From positions 434,001 to 498,000 of the forward strand of contig NZ_JAUSST010000006.1 in NCBI RefSeq assembly GCF_030812415.1: 64,000 nt of DNA, given 5' to 3'. The notes below the pieces were generated by a model, which was not told the origin of the DNA, made no database searches, and saw nothing but the letters and a program-made list of their open reading frames with translations. The stretch comes from Paenibacillus harenae (GTDB lineage Bacteria > Bacillota > Bacilli > Paenibacillales > Paenibacillaceae). Shown here in pieces: positions 34,334 through 42,910 of the stretch (position 1 is its first letter; each line of letters opens with the position of its first letter). The position numbers were made by a program, and so were the translations under genes.

Positions 34334-34993
34334 TCAATCGGACTCAAACCCGTTCCAGATGATTGTTTGCTCTACCGGGAAGCGGGAGGTAGGCCGGGCA
34401 GGTTTAGCCGCCTTGCCAATGGCTACGAGCAGGACCGGAACATAACGCGGCGGGACATTGAACGCTTTGACGAAGGCGTCGGCATCGAAGCCGACCATCG
34501 GACCCGAGTCGAGATCTTTCGCTTTCGCGGCCAGCATAAGCTGCATAGCCGCCAGCGATGCGTTGCGAATGGCTTCGTCGCGCCGATAGGAGGAAGATTC
34601 GCTTGCCGCATAAGCCTCTTCGATTTGAGCGAACAGGATTTGATGGGAAGTGTAGCCTGCGTAAGAATCCTCTAGTCCGGACCGAATGACGGGCCCGTAT
34701 ACGGTTTCGGCATTCCGATTGGCCTCCAAGTCCCCGAGTATGGCGACGGTAACGGAAGAGTCCACGATTTGATTCTGACCATTCGCGATAGGAAGCAGCT
34801 TTTCCTTGGCTGTCGCCTCGGTAAAGGCGATGAACTTCCAGTGTTGAAGGTTCCATGACGACGGGGCAGCGCCCGCGACTTCCAAAAGCTCCTTGATTTC
34901 TTGTTCGCTGAGTTTGTACGATGCATCAAAATATCTGACGGAATGACGTTCACGGAATAGGGAGAGAAAATCGGTATGAATAGAGGATGACAT
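34334..34993 (-). CDS. Nitroreductase family FMN-dependent oxidoreductase
   Basis: Flavoprotein of 219 aa, NAD(P)H-dependent, normally reducing nitro groups, quinones or enones. The ATG at 34993 is chosen because AAAGGAG lies ten bases upstream; the open frame runs much further back but without family sequence. Motifs are RERHSVRYFDASYKLSEQEI (phosphate-binding start), GAAPSSWNLQHWKFIAF, the middle TSHQILFAQIEEAYAA-like helix, and DLDSGPMVGFDADAFVKAFN near the end. It diverges from a MocR-type regulator gene only 150 bases away, which probably controls it. Confidence 0.93.
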   Translation of the reverse strand: MSSSIHTDFLSLFRERHSVRYFDASYKLSEQEIKELLEVAGAAPSSWNLQHWKFIAFTEATAKEKLLPIANGQNQIVDSSVTVAILGDLEANRNAETVYGPVIRSGLEDSYAGYTSHQILFAQIEEAYAASESSSYRRDEAIRNASLAAMQLMLAAKAKDLDSGPMVGFDADAFVKAFNVPPRYVPVLLVAIGKAAKPARPTSRFPVEQTIIWNGFESD

Positions 34994-35143
34994 TCTCGAT
35001 CGACTCCTTTGAATACTTCTATTGTGTGGTTGTAAATACATGTTAATCCAATACACGATGCGCAACCATAGCGTTTTTTCCAAACTGTATCGTAACACTT
35101 TCACGAGTCTTATATAATGAGCAATAGAAAGCGAGGGGGCGAA

Positions 35144-36493
35144 ATGAAAAAATATTTGGATATTCTCTCCGATATAGACCGAAAAATCAATGAAGGACAA
35201 TTCGTTTCGGGTCAAAAGCTTCCGTCCGTCCGAGATGCCGCCAAGCTGTATGACTGCAGCGTCAGCACGATTACGCGGGCATATGCTGAATTGGAGAAAC
35301 GCCACGCCATTTACTCGATTGCTCAAAGCGGTTATTACGTGGTGGAAAAGCAGGGGAATCGGTCTAACTTAACGGAGAGCAAGACGATAGATTTTGCCTC
35401 CTCGTCACCGGATCCGAGCGTGTTTCCGTATCTGGATTTCCAGCACTGCTTGAACAAAGCTTTAGACATTTACAAATTCGACTTGTTCACCTGCGGCGAT
35501 TCGAAAGGCATGGAAACGCTTCGTCATACTCTCGTTTCTCATTTGGCCGGAGATCAAGTGTTTGCCAAAGCGGAGAGGATCATCGTAACGGCAGGTGCCA
35601 ACCAAGCGCTCGAAATATTGGCTAAAATGCCGTTTCCGAACGGAAATTCGGTTATCCTAGTCGAACAGCCGAGCTATGATATTTATATGCGGTTTCTTGA
35701 GGCGGAGGGCATTCCGGTATGCGGAATCGCGCGTTCGACGACAGGCATCGATTTACGGGAATTGGAGGAGAAATTCAGACATGGCGGAATCAAGTTTTTC
35801 TACACCATGTCTAGGTACCATAGCCCGCTCGGCACCTCGTACAGCGCGAACGAGAGGAAAACGATCGCCCGTCTGGCAAGCAAATATGATATATACGTCG
35901 TAGAGGACGATTACATGGCCGATTTGGGCGAAGAAGCGGGCATCGACCCCATTTACTCTTATAACGGTACGTCGCATGTCGTTTATTTAAAAAGCTTCTC
36001 AAAAATCATATTTCCGGGTCTCAGGCTCGGCGCCGTCGTTTTGCCGGAAAAGCTGATGGTGTCGTTCTGCGAATACAAAAGATACGCGGATACCTCGCAG
36101 CTTTCCCAGGCGGCGCTCGAAGTGTATATAAAAAATGGTATGTACGAGCGGCACAAACGCAAAATATCCAGTCAATATGCTTCGCGGATTCACGTTCTGA
36201 ACGAGGCGGTGCGGCGGCATAACGATGCAGGATTACTCGAAGTTTCGGATGTTCGTTCCGGTGTGTACGTTCAGTTCAAGCTGCCGCAGGCGGTCAATCT
36301 GGAACGCTTGATAGAGCGACTTGCGGCAAAAAATATCATTGTCGTCTCCGGCAAGCGATTTTATCTATCGGATTACAGGGAACGGGAAAAGTTTTTGCGG
36401 ATCAGCATCTCGCGGGTACAGCCGGAGCAAATCGAGGAAGGGGTTCGGAGCATTGTTGAAGAAGTAAGGCAGGAAGTCAAGTTCCCATCTTAA
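35144..36493 (+). CDS. MocR-type regulator (GntR helix-turn-helix plus aminotransferase-like domain)
   Basis: Regulator of 449 aa. The ATG at 35144 follows GAGGGGG. Residues 1-70 are a GntR winged helix (KINEGQFVSGQKLPSVRDAA, DCSVSTITRAYAELEKRHAI). Residues about 85-445 resemble class I aminotransferases with pyridoxal phosphate: TAGANQALEIL, YTMSRYHSPLGTSYSANERK, EDDYMADLG, and the PLP-binding Lys in YLKSFSKIIFPGLRLGAVV. Such proteins sense amino compounds or PLP and activate divergent genes. The divergent nitroreductase gene is the obvious candidate target. A clear terminator follows. Confidence 0.93.
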   Translation: MKKYLDILSDIDRKINEGQFVSGQKLPSVRDAAKLYDCSVSTITRAYAELEKRHAIYSIAQSGYYVVEKQGNRSNLTESKTIDFASSSPDPSVFPYLDFQHCLNKALDIYKFDLFTCGDSKGMETLRHTLVSHLAGDQVFAKAERIIVTAGANQALEILAKMPFPNGNSVILVEQPSYDIYMRFLEAEGIPVCGIARSTTGIDLRELEEKFRHGGIKFFYTMSRYHSPLGTSYSANERKTIARLASKYDIYVVEDDYMADLGEEAGIDPIYSYNGTSHVVYLKSFSKIIFPGLRLGAVVLPEKLMVSFCEYKRYADTSQLSQAALEVYIKNGMYERHKRKISSQYASRIHVLNEAVRRHNDAGLLEVSDVRSGVYVQFKLPQAVNLERLIERLAAKNIIVVSGKRFYLSDYREREKFLRISISRVQPEQIEEGVRSIVEEVRQEVKFPS

Positions 36494-36500
36494 AATCGAC

Positions 36501-36529
36501 AAAAAGCCCGCACAGAAAGCGGGCTTTTT
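36501..36529 (+). terminator. Rho-independent terminator of the MocR-type gene
   Basis: Perfect AAAAAGCCCGC / GCGGGCTTTTT stem with a 7-base loop. It can also serve the convergent GNAT gene. Confidence 0.92.
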
Positions 36530-36572
36530 CAGCGATTAGATACCCAACGACACCCATTTGCGAGTCAGCGCT

Positions 36573-37097
36573 TTAATGCCGATTGTCGGGTTCGTAATTC
36601 CAATACTCATATTGCGCGTCCTTGCGATCCAAGCGGAAACCCAATTTCGTTAAAACGGCGGCAGACCCGATATTGCCGGGTTCGCATCTGGCGACGATAC
36701 GCTGGACGTTCTCCTGTCCCGAAGCCCAATTCAGCAGTGCGTGCGCGGCCTCGTTGCAATATCCTTTGCGGCGGTGACTTTCATTGGTAGCAAAACCGAT
36801 TTCGATGATGCCGTTCGGATCGGGATCGCCCAGAAAGCCGATGCCTCCAACGATTTCTTGCGTATCTTTCGCTACCATGATCCAGGAATCGAATCCTCTT
36901 GTTCCTTGATTTCGTACCAGGAGCTCACGAAAATAGGGGATCGCTTCATAAAAATCCGGGGTAGGCCATTCGCCATTCGTTTTAAATCCTATGGCTTCTA
37001 TGGCCTGCGTATCCCTCCGAGCCGCTGCCTCGATGAGGGGGAGGTCGATGGTGTGCATAACCAGCCGTTTGGTTTCTAATTTCAAGGGTTCATTCAC
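36573..37097 (-). CDS. GNAT family N-acetyltransferase (RimJ/RimL-like)
   Basis: Acetyltransferase of 174 aa. A GTG start at 37097 is chosen because GAAGGAAC precedes it and the family pattern LKLETKRLVMHTIDLPLIEA begins there; a longer frame to 37214 has no family sequence and would run through a terminator-like hairpin. The acetyl-CoA site is IIEIGFATNESHRRKGYCNE, with RRKGYC in the position of the usual R/Q-x-x-G-x-G/A. The following helices HALLNWASGQENVQRIVARC and NIGSAAVLTKLGFRLDRKDA are typical of ribosomal-protein or antibiotic acetyltransferases of the RimJ type. Substrate is unknown. Confidence 0.88.
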   Translation of the reverse strand: MNEPLKLETKRLVMHTIDLPLIEAAARRDTQAIEAIGFKTNGEWPTPDFYEAIPYFRELLVRNQGTRGFDSWIMVAKDTQEIVGGIGFLGDPDPNGIIEIGFATNESHRRKGYCNEAAHALLNWASGQENVQRIVARCEPGNIGSAAVLTKLGFRLDRKDAQYEYWNYEPDNRH

Positions 37098-37567
37098 CGT
37101 TCCTTCTTTTTCGATTTGGGACTTTCCGCAGCACTGCATTTTCCGATTTCCCGGATCATATTCTTTGCTACCCGCATGAAACGGCAAGCCATGAAAAAAA
37201 CGGCAAATGAACATGAGTTCATTTGCCGCCTATTGGAAGAATAGGATCCGGATGCGCCATGGCGCAAAGGATATAAGACCCACCCCAGGCTTTAAAGATC
37301 TCCGCTGTTCTTTACCAATTGTAGAGTAGAGAAATACAACCCAAATCACACAGTCGATTCGACTATGGATGTTGGCTTCTGCAACTCGTTATAAGACTAT
37401 TGGGTTAAGAACAACAAATCTCTCCTTAGGGTTAGATGACCTTAATTATAGTTATGTGCGTTCAAGCAGTCAATATGATCGAGTTGGATCAAATTGGAAC
37501 GTTGTTGTATATTTAAATGGTGTCGGAGAACTAAAGCGAAATAAACTACTTAATAGGAGCGGATACG
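37098..37567. other. Long leader and intergenic region between divergent genes
   Basis: Holds an attenuator-like hairpin at 37194-37228 facing the leftward GNAT gene and a ribosome binding site (AATAGGAGCGG) for the rightward DUF1349 gene. The roughly 300 bases between contain no recognised gene. A short plus-strand frame at 37369-37581 has no ribosome binding site and is not called. Confidence 0.4.
37194..37228 (-). terminator. Leader terminator / attenuator upstream of the GNAT gene
   Basis: Perfect 12-base stem CGGCAAATGAAC / GTTCATTTGCCG with a 4-base loop; on the minus strand it is followed by seven T residues. It is a textbook terminator placed about 100 bases before the GNAT start, with no leftward gene ahead of it, so attenuation is plausible. 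Confidence 0.75.
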
Positions 37568-38185
37568 ATGAACTTATTTGAGGGCTGTTATGAGAAAACG
37601 CTATCTTCGAATTTGCACTGGATAAACGAACCAAGCCATTGGACTTTTCAAGCGGATGGCAGCTTATCGGTCGCTGCGCCTGCAATTGCGGATTTTTTCA
37701 TCGATCCATCCGGAGAAACCCGCAAAGCTTCCGCTCCCTATCTATATACGCTGCAAAAAGGCGATTTCAGCGTTGTAACCCGCGTCGGCGTAGAGATGAA
37801 TCAGCAGTACGACTCCGGTTGCCTGATGATTATGGCCGATGACCGCAATTGGGCCAAAGTATGCTTCGAATTTTTTGATGATCAGCCTTCCATTCTGAGC
37901 GTTGTCACCAGAAACACCTCGGACGACTGCGTTTCCAGTCCGGTAGAGGTTAAGCAGCCTTATTTGAGAGCAGCGCGTTCCGGAAATTGTTTTGCCTTCC
38001 ATTATTCGCTCGATGGGGAGCATTGGAAGCTGGTCCGATATTTCGGAATGGACTGCCCCGAGGAAATTAAAGTAGGCGTTGCGGCCCAAGCGCCGATCAG
38101 CGACGGATGCCAGGCGAGGTTCGAGCAGCTCGCGATTGCAGCGGCATCTTCAGGAGATATTCGTACAGTAACAGCCGGCAATTAG
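37568..38185 (+). CDS. DUF1349 family protein (concanavalin-like fold)
   Basis: Cytoplasmic protein of 205 aa. The DUF1349 pattern is clear: HWTFQADGSLSVAAPAIADF, then KGDFSVVTRVGVEMNQQYDS, GCLMIMADDRNWAKVCFEFF, SFRN-like VVTRNTSDDCVS, and FAFHYSLDGEHWKLVRYFGM. These correspond to the strands of a LamG/concanavalin-like beta sandwich, as in yeast YpgR-type and bacterial regulators of sugar metabolism. A catalytic function is not known; binding of a carbohydrate or small ligand is assumed. The ATG has AATAGGAGCGG upstream. It is transcribed alone and ends at a hairpin. Confidence 0.85.
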   Translation: MNLFEGCYEKTLSSNLHWINEPSHWTFQADGSLSVAAPAIADFFIDPSGETRKASAPYLYTLQKGDFSVVTRVGVEMNQQYDSGCLMIMADDRNWAKVCFEFFDDQPSILSVVTRNTSDDCVSSPVEVKQPYLRAARSGNCFAFHYSLDGEHWKLVRYFGMDCPEEIKVGVAAQAPISDGCQARFEQLAIAAASSGDIRTVTAGN

Positions 38186-38201
38186 CATGGAATATCCAAG
38201 T

Positions 38202-38240
38202 GCGCCCCCTAGAATTTTATCCATTCTAAGGGGTGCGATT
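38202..38240. terminator. Terminator between convergent genes
   Basis: GCGCCCCCTAGAAT pairs with ATTCTAAGGGGTGC (one G-T pair and one mismatch) around a 7-base loop. It separates the DUF1349 gene from the convergent alcohol dehydrogenase gene. Confidence 0.65.
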
Positions 38241-38257
38241 CAGGATGGTTAACTATA

Positions 38258-39271
38258 TTAAAACACGATGCAAATCTTCCCGAAATACGAACCGCTGGCC
38301 ATATACTGAAGAGCCTGCAATGCTTGCGAGAAAGGGAATACTCGATCAACGACCGGGTGCAAGCGGTGATGCGAGACAGCGGCGTTCATGTTTTCAAACA
38401 TTGTACGACTTCCGACGTTAATAGCCTGCAGTCTCGCCTTTCTGATGATCGCAGGGATAATGTCCAAGCCCTCGACGCTGGCCCCCGTTAAAATGCCGAC
38501 TATACTGATTTGCCCGCCCACCTTCAATGCGGAAAGAGAACGGTTAAGGGTGGCTCCGCCCCCCAGATCGACGATATGATCGGCCCCGTGCCCTTCCGTG
38601 TAATCCAAAACGGCTTGATCCCAATCCATCTTCTGCTTGTAATTGATGCCGAAATCTCCGCCAAGCGCTTTTGCCTGCTCGAGCTTCTCGTCGCTGCTGG
38701 AAGTCACGATAACTCTGGCGCCCTGCAGCTTGGCGAATTGAAGGGCGAATAAGGAGACGCCGCCCGTGCCTTGAACGACAACGGTATCGCCCGCTTTTAC
38801 TTTGCCTTCTTCCACGATTGCATGCCAAGCCGTTACGCCGGCGCATGGAAGGGTTGCCGCTTCGGCATCGGTCAGATGTTCGGGAACGCGAACCAGTCCC
38901 TCCTCAGGCAGCACGACGTATTCTGCAAGTAAACCGTCGAGAGGGCTGCCCAGCGTAGAAACCCAGTTTTCTTGCGTGGCTTCGCCCGTTTTCCAGCTCT
39001 GCGTAAAGATCCCGCTCACGCGCTCTCCGAGTTGAAACTTTGTCGCTTCTTCCCCCAGAGCGACGATTTCGCCGACTCCGTCGGAAACAGGGATAAGAGG
39101 CGTGTTCAAGTTTGGGTTATAATACCCGTCAATCACCCCGAGATCCCGCGAATTAAGCGATACGGCTTTCATTCGAATAAGCACTTCGTTCCGCGCAGGA
39201 CTCGGAATCGCGCGATCGACCTCTACAATATGATCAAGACCAAAGCCTCCTTGAATAACATAGGCTTTCAT
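38258..39271 (-). CDS. NAD(P)-dependent zinc-type alcohol dehydrogenase / quinone oxidoreductase family
   Basis: MDR-superfamily oxidoreductase of 337 aa. The N-terminal GroES-like domain has RNEVLIRMKAVSLNSRDLGV and VSDGVGEIVALGEEATKFQL; the Rossmann domain has GDTVVVQGTGGVSLFALQFA and VDLGGGATLNRSLSALK. The usual catalytic zinc Cys near residue 40 is replaced by Ser (LNSRD), which points to the zinc-free quinone-reductase branch. The ATG follows AAGGAGAG. The gene diverges from an HxlR-type regulator gene, a common arrangement where HxlR responds to electrophiles or redox stress and controls the neighbour. Confidence 0.92.
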   Translation of the reverse strand: MKAYVIQGGFGLDHIVEVDRAIPSPARNEVLIRMKAVSLNSRDLGVIDGYYNPNLNTPLIPVSDGVGEIVALGEEATKFQLGERVSGIFTQSWKTGEATQENWVSTLGSPLDGLLAEYVVLPEEGLVRVPEHLTDAEAATLPCAGVTAWHAIVEEGKVKAGDTVVVQGTGGVSLFALQFAKLQGARVIVTSSSDEKLEQAKALGGDFGINYKQKMDWDQAVLDYTEGHGADHIVDLGGGATLNRSLSALKVGGQISIVGILTGASVEGLDIIPAIIRKARLQAINVGSRTMFENMNAAVSHHRLHPVVDRVFPFSQALQALQYMASGSYFGKICIVF

Positions 39272-39388
39272 TTATACATCTCTCCTTACGGTGGAATAGA
39301 CATATAATAAATCATGCTCTAAAATCTAGTAAGACGGCACTTTAAGGTGGTTAACGAACCTCAAGGTGCGCAAGGAGGGTGGTTAAGT

Positions 39389-39754
39389 ATGAAAACCTCG
39401 GACATATCCCTGTCGATCTGCAGCTATACGCATGTGCTCGAAATTATTTCGAATAAGTGGACGGCGCTGGTCATCTATGCCCTGGAGGACGGTACGATCC
39501 GGTACGGGGAGATCAAGAGACGCATAGAGGGAATATCGCAAAAAATGCTGACCCAAACCTTGAAGCAGCTGGAACGGGACGGATTAGTCAGCCGAAAGGT
39601 TACTCCTACGGTTCCGCCGGTCGTTGAATATACGTTGACACCGCTAGGAGAATCGTTGATTCCGCAGCTTAGGATGTTAAAGGAATGGGCTAGGACGAAC
39701 TATCCTCAGGTCAAGATTTCCAGAGAAGAGTACGACATAAGAGAAGAAAAATAA
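39389..39754 (+). CDS. HxlR family transcriptional regulator
   Basis: Winged-helix regulator of 121 aa, normal length. The ATG at 39389 is chosen because AAGGAGG is ten bases upstream. The family signature starts with CSYTHVLEIISNKWTALVIY, with Cys13 in the position used for redox or electrophile sensing in relatives such as HypR and YodB. The helix-turn-helix follows (IRYGEIKRRIEGISQKMLTQ, TLKQLERDGLVSRKV), then the wing VEYTLTPLGESL. It is divergent from the alcohol dehydrogenase gene; GTGGTTAAC-like repeats between them may be the operator. Confidence 0.93.
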   Translation: MKTSDISLSICSYTHVLEIISNKWTALVIYALEDGTIRYGEIKRRIEGISQKMLTQTLKQLERDGLVSRKVTPTVPPVVEYTLTPLGESLIPQLRMLKEWARTNYPQVKISREEYDIREEK

Positions 39755-39757
39755 CTA

Positions 39758-39786
39758 TTGTGTTAAAAACGTTTTTATGCTAAATT
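39758..39786 (+). promoter_or_regulatory. Promoter of the LacI-type gene
   Basis: TTGTGT (39758-39763) and TAAATT (39781-39786) with exactly 17 bases between. The spacer contains the first operator palindrome. Confidence 0.6.
39764..39777. promoter_or_regulatory. LacI-type operator O1
   Basis: Perfect palindrome TAAAAACGTTTTTA with a central CpG, as in LacI/CcpA-family operators. It fills the spacer between the -35 and -10 boxes of the regulator's own promoter. Confidence 0.75.
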
Positions 39787-39794
39787 GAAAAGCA

Positions 39795-39808
39795 TAAAAA
39801 CGTTTTTA
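39795..39808. promoter_or_regulatory. LacI-type operator O2
   Basis: Second perfect TAAAAACGTTTTTA, 31 bases centre to centre from O1 (about three helical turns), just after the expected transcription start. O1 and O2 together also form a longer inverted repeat that includes flanking ATGC/GCAT. Confidence 0.75.
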
Positions 39809-39829
39809 TTGTAAAGGAAGAAGCTAATT

Positions 39830-40843
39830 ATGGGGAAAGTGACCATTAAAGACGTCGCTAGAGAGGCTGGTGTGTCCATCTCGACGGTTTCTAACGCTTT
39901 AAATGACGTGGATGTCTTGAATCCGGAGACGAAGCAGCATGTGCTGAACGTTGCGAAGCGTTTGAATTACGTGCCGAACTTGAACGGCAAGTTGTTAAAG
40001 TCGGGGACGACGAAGATGCTGGGCTTCTTTACGACCAGCGTCGCCGGACCGTATTTCTATACGCTTGTTGAAGCCATGTCGCGCGAATGCGATCGTCTGG
40101 GATACGGCTTGAACGTATTCGTGACGAAGGATAAGCAGGTCATTATGAGCAATATTCTTGGCGGACGGGTCGACGGAGTCATTATTTTCGAAGAACTGAA
40201 GATCGACGAGAACGACATTGCCGCGATGAAGGCGGACAAGATCAAAGCGGTGTTCCTCGACCGCAACGTGCAGGACGAGACGATGGGCAGCATCACTTTT
40301 GATTCCTATAACGCCGGCTATGAAGCAACCCAATACTTAATCAGTCTCGGGCATCGGAAAATTGCGTTTATTTCCGGCGTGGATACGATGTTCGACAGCG
40401 TTCAGCGGAAGAAAGGTTATTTGGCAGCGCTGCGCGACCATCAATATCCGATCGACGAGGACTATATTTTGCATGGCTACTTCGAAGAAGAAAGCTCCTA
40501 TAATGCGGTGAAAGCCTGTATTCATAAGCATTCCGCCAAGGTTCCTGACGCGTTCCTGGCCGGTAACGACTTGAGCGCGATCGGCGCGATACGCGCCCTG
40601 AAGTCCGAGGGCTACGAGGTACCGCATGATATTAGCGTCGTAGGGTTTGACGATATCGATATCGCGCAGTATTTCACGCCGCCGCTCACAACGGTGCGCA
40701 ACCAGATCGCGCGGCAAGGCCATATGGTCATCGCGCATCTTGTTCGAATGATCCAGAACAAGGAGCAAGGCAAAATCCAGATGCTGCAGGGCGAGCTCGT
40801 CGTTCGCGGCTCGAGTCATATAAAACGGGATCGGAATAAGTAA
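39830..40843 (+). CDS. LacI family transcriptional regulator of the GH30 operon
   Basis: Repressor of 337 aa. Residues 1-60 are the LacI helix-turn-helix and hinge: KVTIKDVAREAGVSISTVSN and KRLNYVPNLNGKLLKSG. The effector domain shows GRVDGVIIFEEL, MGSITFDSYNAGYEATQYLI, LGHRKIAFISG, PDAFLAGNDLSAIGAIRALK and ISVVGFDDIDIAQYFTPPLT. TTVRNQ ends the typical core. Two operators lie in its own promoter and a third upstream of the transporter genes that follow. So it represses itself and the operon of permeases, binding protein and GH30 enzyme. The inducer is probably a beta-glucoside-derived sugar (inference). Confidence 0.95.
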   Translation: MGKVTIKDVAREAGVSISTVSNALNDVDVLNPETKQHVLNVAKRLNYVPNLNGKLLKSGTTKMLGFFTTSVAGPYFYTLVEAMSRECDRLGYGLNVFVTKDKQVIMSNILGGRVDGVIIFEELKIDENDIAAMKADKIKAVFLDRNVQDETMGSITFDSYNAGYEATQYLISLGHRKIAFISGVDTMFDSVQRKKGYLAALRDHQYPIDEDYILHGYFEEESSYNAVKACIHKHSAKVPDAFLAGNDLSAIGAIRALKSEGYEVPHDISVVGFDDIDIAQYFTPPLTTVRNQIARQGHMVIAHLVRMIQNKEQGKIQMLQGELVVRGSSHIKRDRNK

Positions 40844-40942
40844 GGCTGCGGCTCTGTCCGCGTGTAACGTAACGTAATGCTGAAGGCTTCCTGGGCGCCA
40901 TTATTTTTGGCCAAACAGTCACCGGGGAGTTCTCGGCAAAAA

Positions 40943-40956
40943 TAAAAACGTTTTTT
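40943..40956. promoter_or_regulatory. LacI-type operator O3 upstream of the transporter genes
   Basis: TAAAAACGTTTTTT matches O1 and O2 in 13 of 14 positions. It lies 39 bases before the first permease start. Confidence 0.7.
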
Positions 40957-40994
40957 GATAACGATTTCATTTTATGTGGAGGAGGCAGAACAGA

Positions 40995-41918
40995 GTGTAT
41001 ATCAGAGTAAAAGGGTTCATGGTCGATTTCTGGCGGCAGCGGGAGCTTCAATCCATGATCCTTCCGGGCATCGTATTTATGTTTATTTTTTGCTACATCC
41101 CGATTTACGGCTTATCGATCGCTTTCAAAAACTATACCGTCATCGATACGCTGGATTCCGCGCCTTGGGTAGGCTTGGACAACTTCAAGATTATTATGTC
41201 GGACAAATATTTCTGGGACTCCGTCATCAATACGCTGGGAATCAGCTTCCTGAAGCTGGGCATCGGCTTTATCATTCCGATTATTCTGTCCATTATGATC
41301 TACGAGCTGAGCCTCGGACGTTTCAAGAAGTTCGTGCAAACGATTTCGTATTTGCCGCATTTCCTATCCTGGATCGTGCTCGGCGGGATGCTGATTACGT
41401 GGTTCTCGACAACGGGCTTGTTCAATCAGATCTTGCTTGGCTTAGGCATCATCTCGCAGCCTAGCAATATTTTGCTCGACCCCAATAAATATTGGTTCAT
41501 TGCAACGTTGTCGGACATTTGGAAAGAGGCGGGCTGGGGAACGATTCTGTATTTGGCGATCATGGCCAAGATCGATCCGACCTATTACGAAGCGGCCAAA
41601 ATCGATGGAGCCAATCGGCTCAGACAAATTTGGAATATTACGATTCCGAACATGAAGAGCATCATTAGCTTGAATCTGATTTTGACCGTAAGCGGTCTGT
41701 TGGGCTCGAATTTGGATCAGACGCTGGTACTGATGAACTCCCAAAACCGGGAGAAAGCGGAGGTCATTAACTCGTACGTGTACCGCATGGGTATGACGCA
41801 GGGCGATTTCTCTTACGCAACCGCTGTCGGGCTTGGCGTTTCGATCGTATCCGTCATTCTGCTAGTGACGGCCAATCGCATTACGAGCAAATTGAATGAC
41901 AATCAATCCGTGCTATAG
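40995..41918 (+). CDS. LplB-type CUT1 sugar ABC permease
   Basis: Permease of 307 aa. A GTG start at 40995 is chosen because GGAGGAGG sits nine bases upstream; an ATG at 40974 would place this motif inside the gene. Features are MILPGIVFMFIFCYIPIYGL, SYLPHFLSWIVLGGMLITWF, the EAA loop YYEAAKIDGANRLRQIWNIT, and a tail typical of LplB proteins. It forms the channel with the permease encoded 24 bases downstream. An operator of the LacI-type repressor lies directly ahead. No ATPase gene is in the operon. Confidence 0.94.
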   Translation: MYIRVKGFMVDFWRQRELQSMILPGIVFMFIFCYIPIYGLSIAFKNYTVIDTLDSAPWVGLDNFKIIMSDKYFWDSVINTLGISFLKLGIGFIIPIILSIMIYELSLGRFKKFVQTISYLPHFLSWIVLGGMLITWFSTTGLFNQILLGLGIISQPSNILLDPNKYWFIATLSDIWKEAGWGTILYLAIMAKIDPTYYEAAKIDGANRLRQIWNITIPNMKSIISLNLILTVSGLLGSNLDQTLVLMNSQNREKAEVINSYVYRMGMTQGDFSYATAVGLGVSIVSVILLVTANRITSKLNDNQSVL

Positions 41919-41941
41919 GCATCTTGGGGGGAGGTTTCGCT

Positions 41942-42829
41942 TTGAATACGAAAGCAGTTAGAGGAGATTGGGACAGTCGAGTTTTCGACGCGGTTAATAT
42001 ATGTTTGCTGGTCGTTATTACGATCCTGATCGTTGTTCCGTTGTGGAACGTCATCGTGTCGTCGTTTAGCTCGGGCAGGGCGCTTGCCGAGGGCGGCTTT
42101 ATTTTTTGGCCGACGGAATTTTCGTTTGAAAACTACCGGGCGGTGTTTCGGGATTCGACCATTTGGCAATCGTTCTTCATTTCGGTTTCCAAAACCGTCA
42201 TCGGAGTCGTTACCCATGTGTTCTTCTGCGCCATGGTCGGCTACGCCCTCAGCAAGAGCAAGCTTCGCGGCCGCAAGTTCTATGTCGCGCTGGGCGTCAT
42301 TACGATGTTTTTCTCCGGGGGCATGATTCCGACTTACTTGCTGATCAAATCGCTTGGTTTGTTGAACAGCTTCTGGGTTTATATTATTCCGGCTCTTTTG
42401 AGCTTTTACGATGTAATCGTTCTCATGAATTTTTTCAGAAACGTGCCGGACTCGTTGGAGGAATCGGCGAAAATCGACGGAGCGGGCGATTGGCGTATTT
42501 TCTTAAGCATCTTCATCCCGCTATCCATGCCGGCTATGGCGACTATCGTATTGTTCAACGGCGTCGGGCAATGGAATGATTTCATGACAACGAAATTGTA
42601 CGTCACCGATCAATGGCTTTATCCGCTGCAGATGAAGCTGTATGAGATCATCGTGCAGTCGCAAACCCAATCGATGCAAAATGTCGGGGGCTCGGCTGTT
42701 ATCGAGACGGCTACAAAAGGGGTCCAACTAGCAACGATCGTCATTACGACGCTGCCGATTGTTGTGATGTATCCAATACTTCAAAGGTACTTTATCTCTG
42801 GCATGATGCTGGGGGCGGTGAAAGAGTAG
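41942..42829 (+). CDS. YtcP-type CUT1 sugar ABC permease
   Basis: Permease of 295 aa. A TTG start at 41942 is preferred because GGGGGGAGG lies eight bases before; the frame from 41924 would start within this motif. Family marks are VFDAVNICLLVVITILIVVP, FSGGMIPTYLLIKSLGLLNS, the EAA loop LEESAKIDGAGDWRIFLSIF, and the tail FISGMMLGAVKE. Partner of the permease upstream; the binding protein follows after 81 bases. Confidence 0.94.
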   Translation: MNTKAVRGDWDSRVFDAVNICLLVVITILIVVPLWNVIVSSFSSGRALAEGGFIFWPTEFSFENYRAVFRDSTIWQSFFISVSKTVIGVVTHVFFCAMVGYALSKSKLRGRKFYVALGVITMFFSGGMIPTYLLIKSLGLLNSFWVYIIPALLSFYDVIVLMNFFRNVPDSLEESAKIDGAGDWRIFLSIFIPLSMPAMATIVLFNGVGQWNDFMTTKLYVTDQWLYPLQMKLYEIIVQSQTQSMQNVGGSAVIETATKGVQLATIVITTLPIVVMYPILQRYFISGMMLGAVKE

Positions 42830-42910
42830 AAGAGCAGGCAAGAGGCGTTCAAGAGGGGATCTGAGCAAGGGCATTACACAAAATGCATGAATTCGAAGGA
42901 GGGCAACAAC

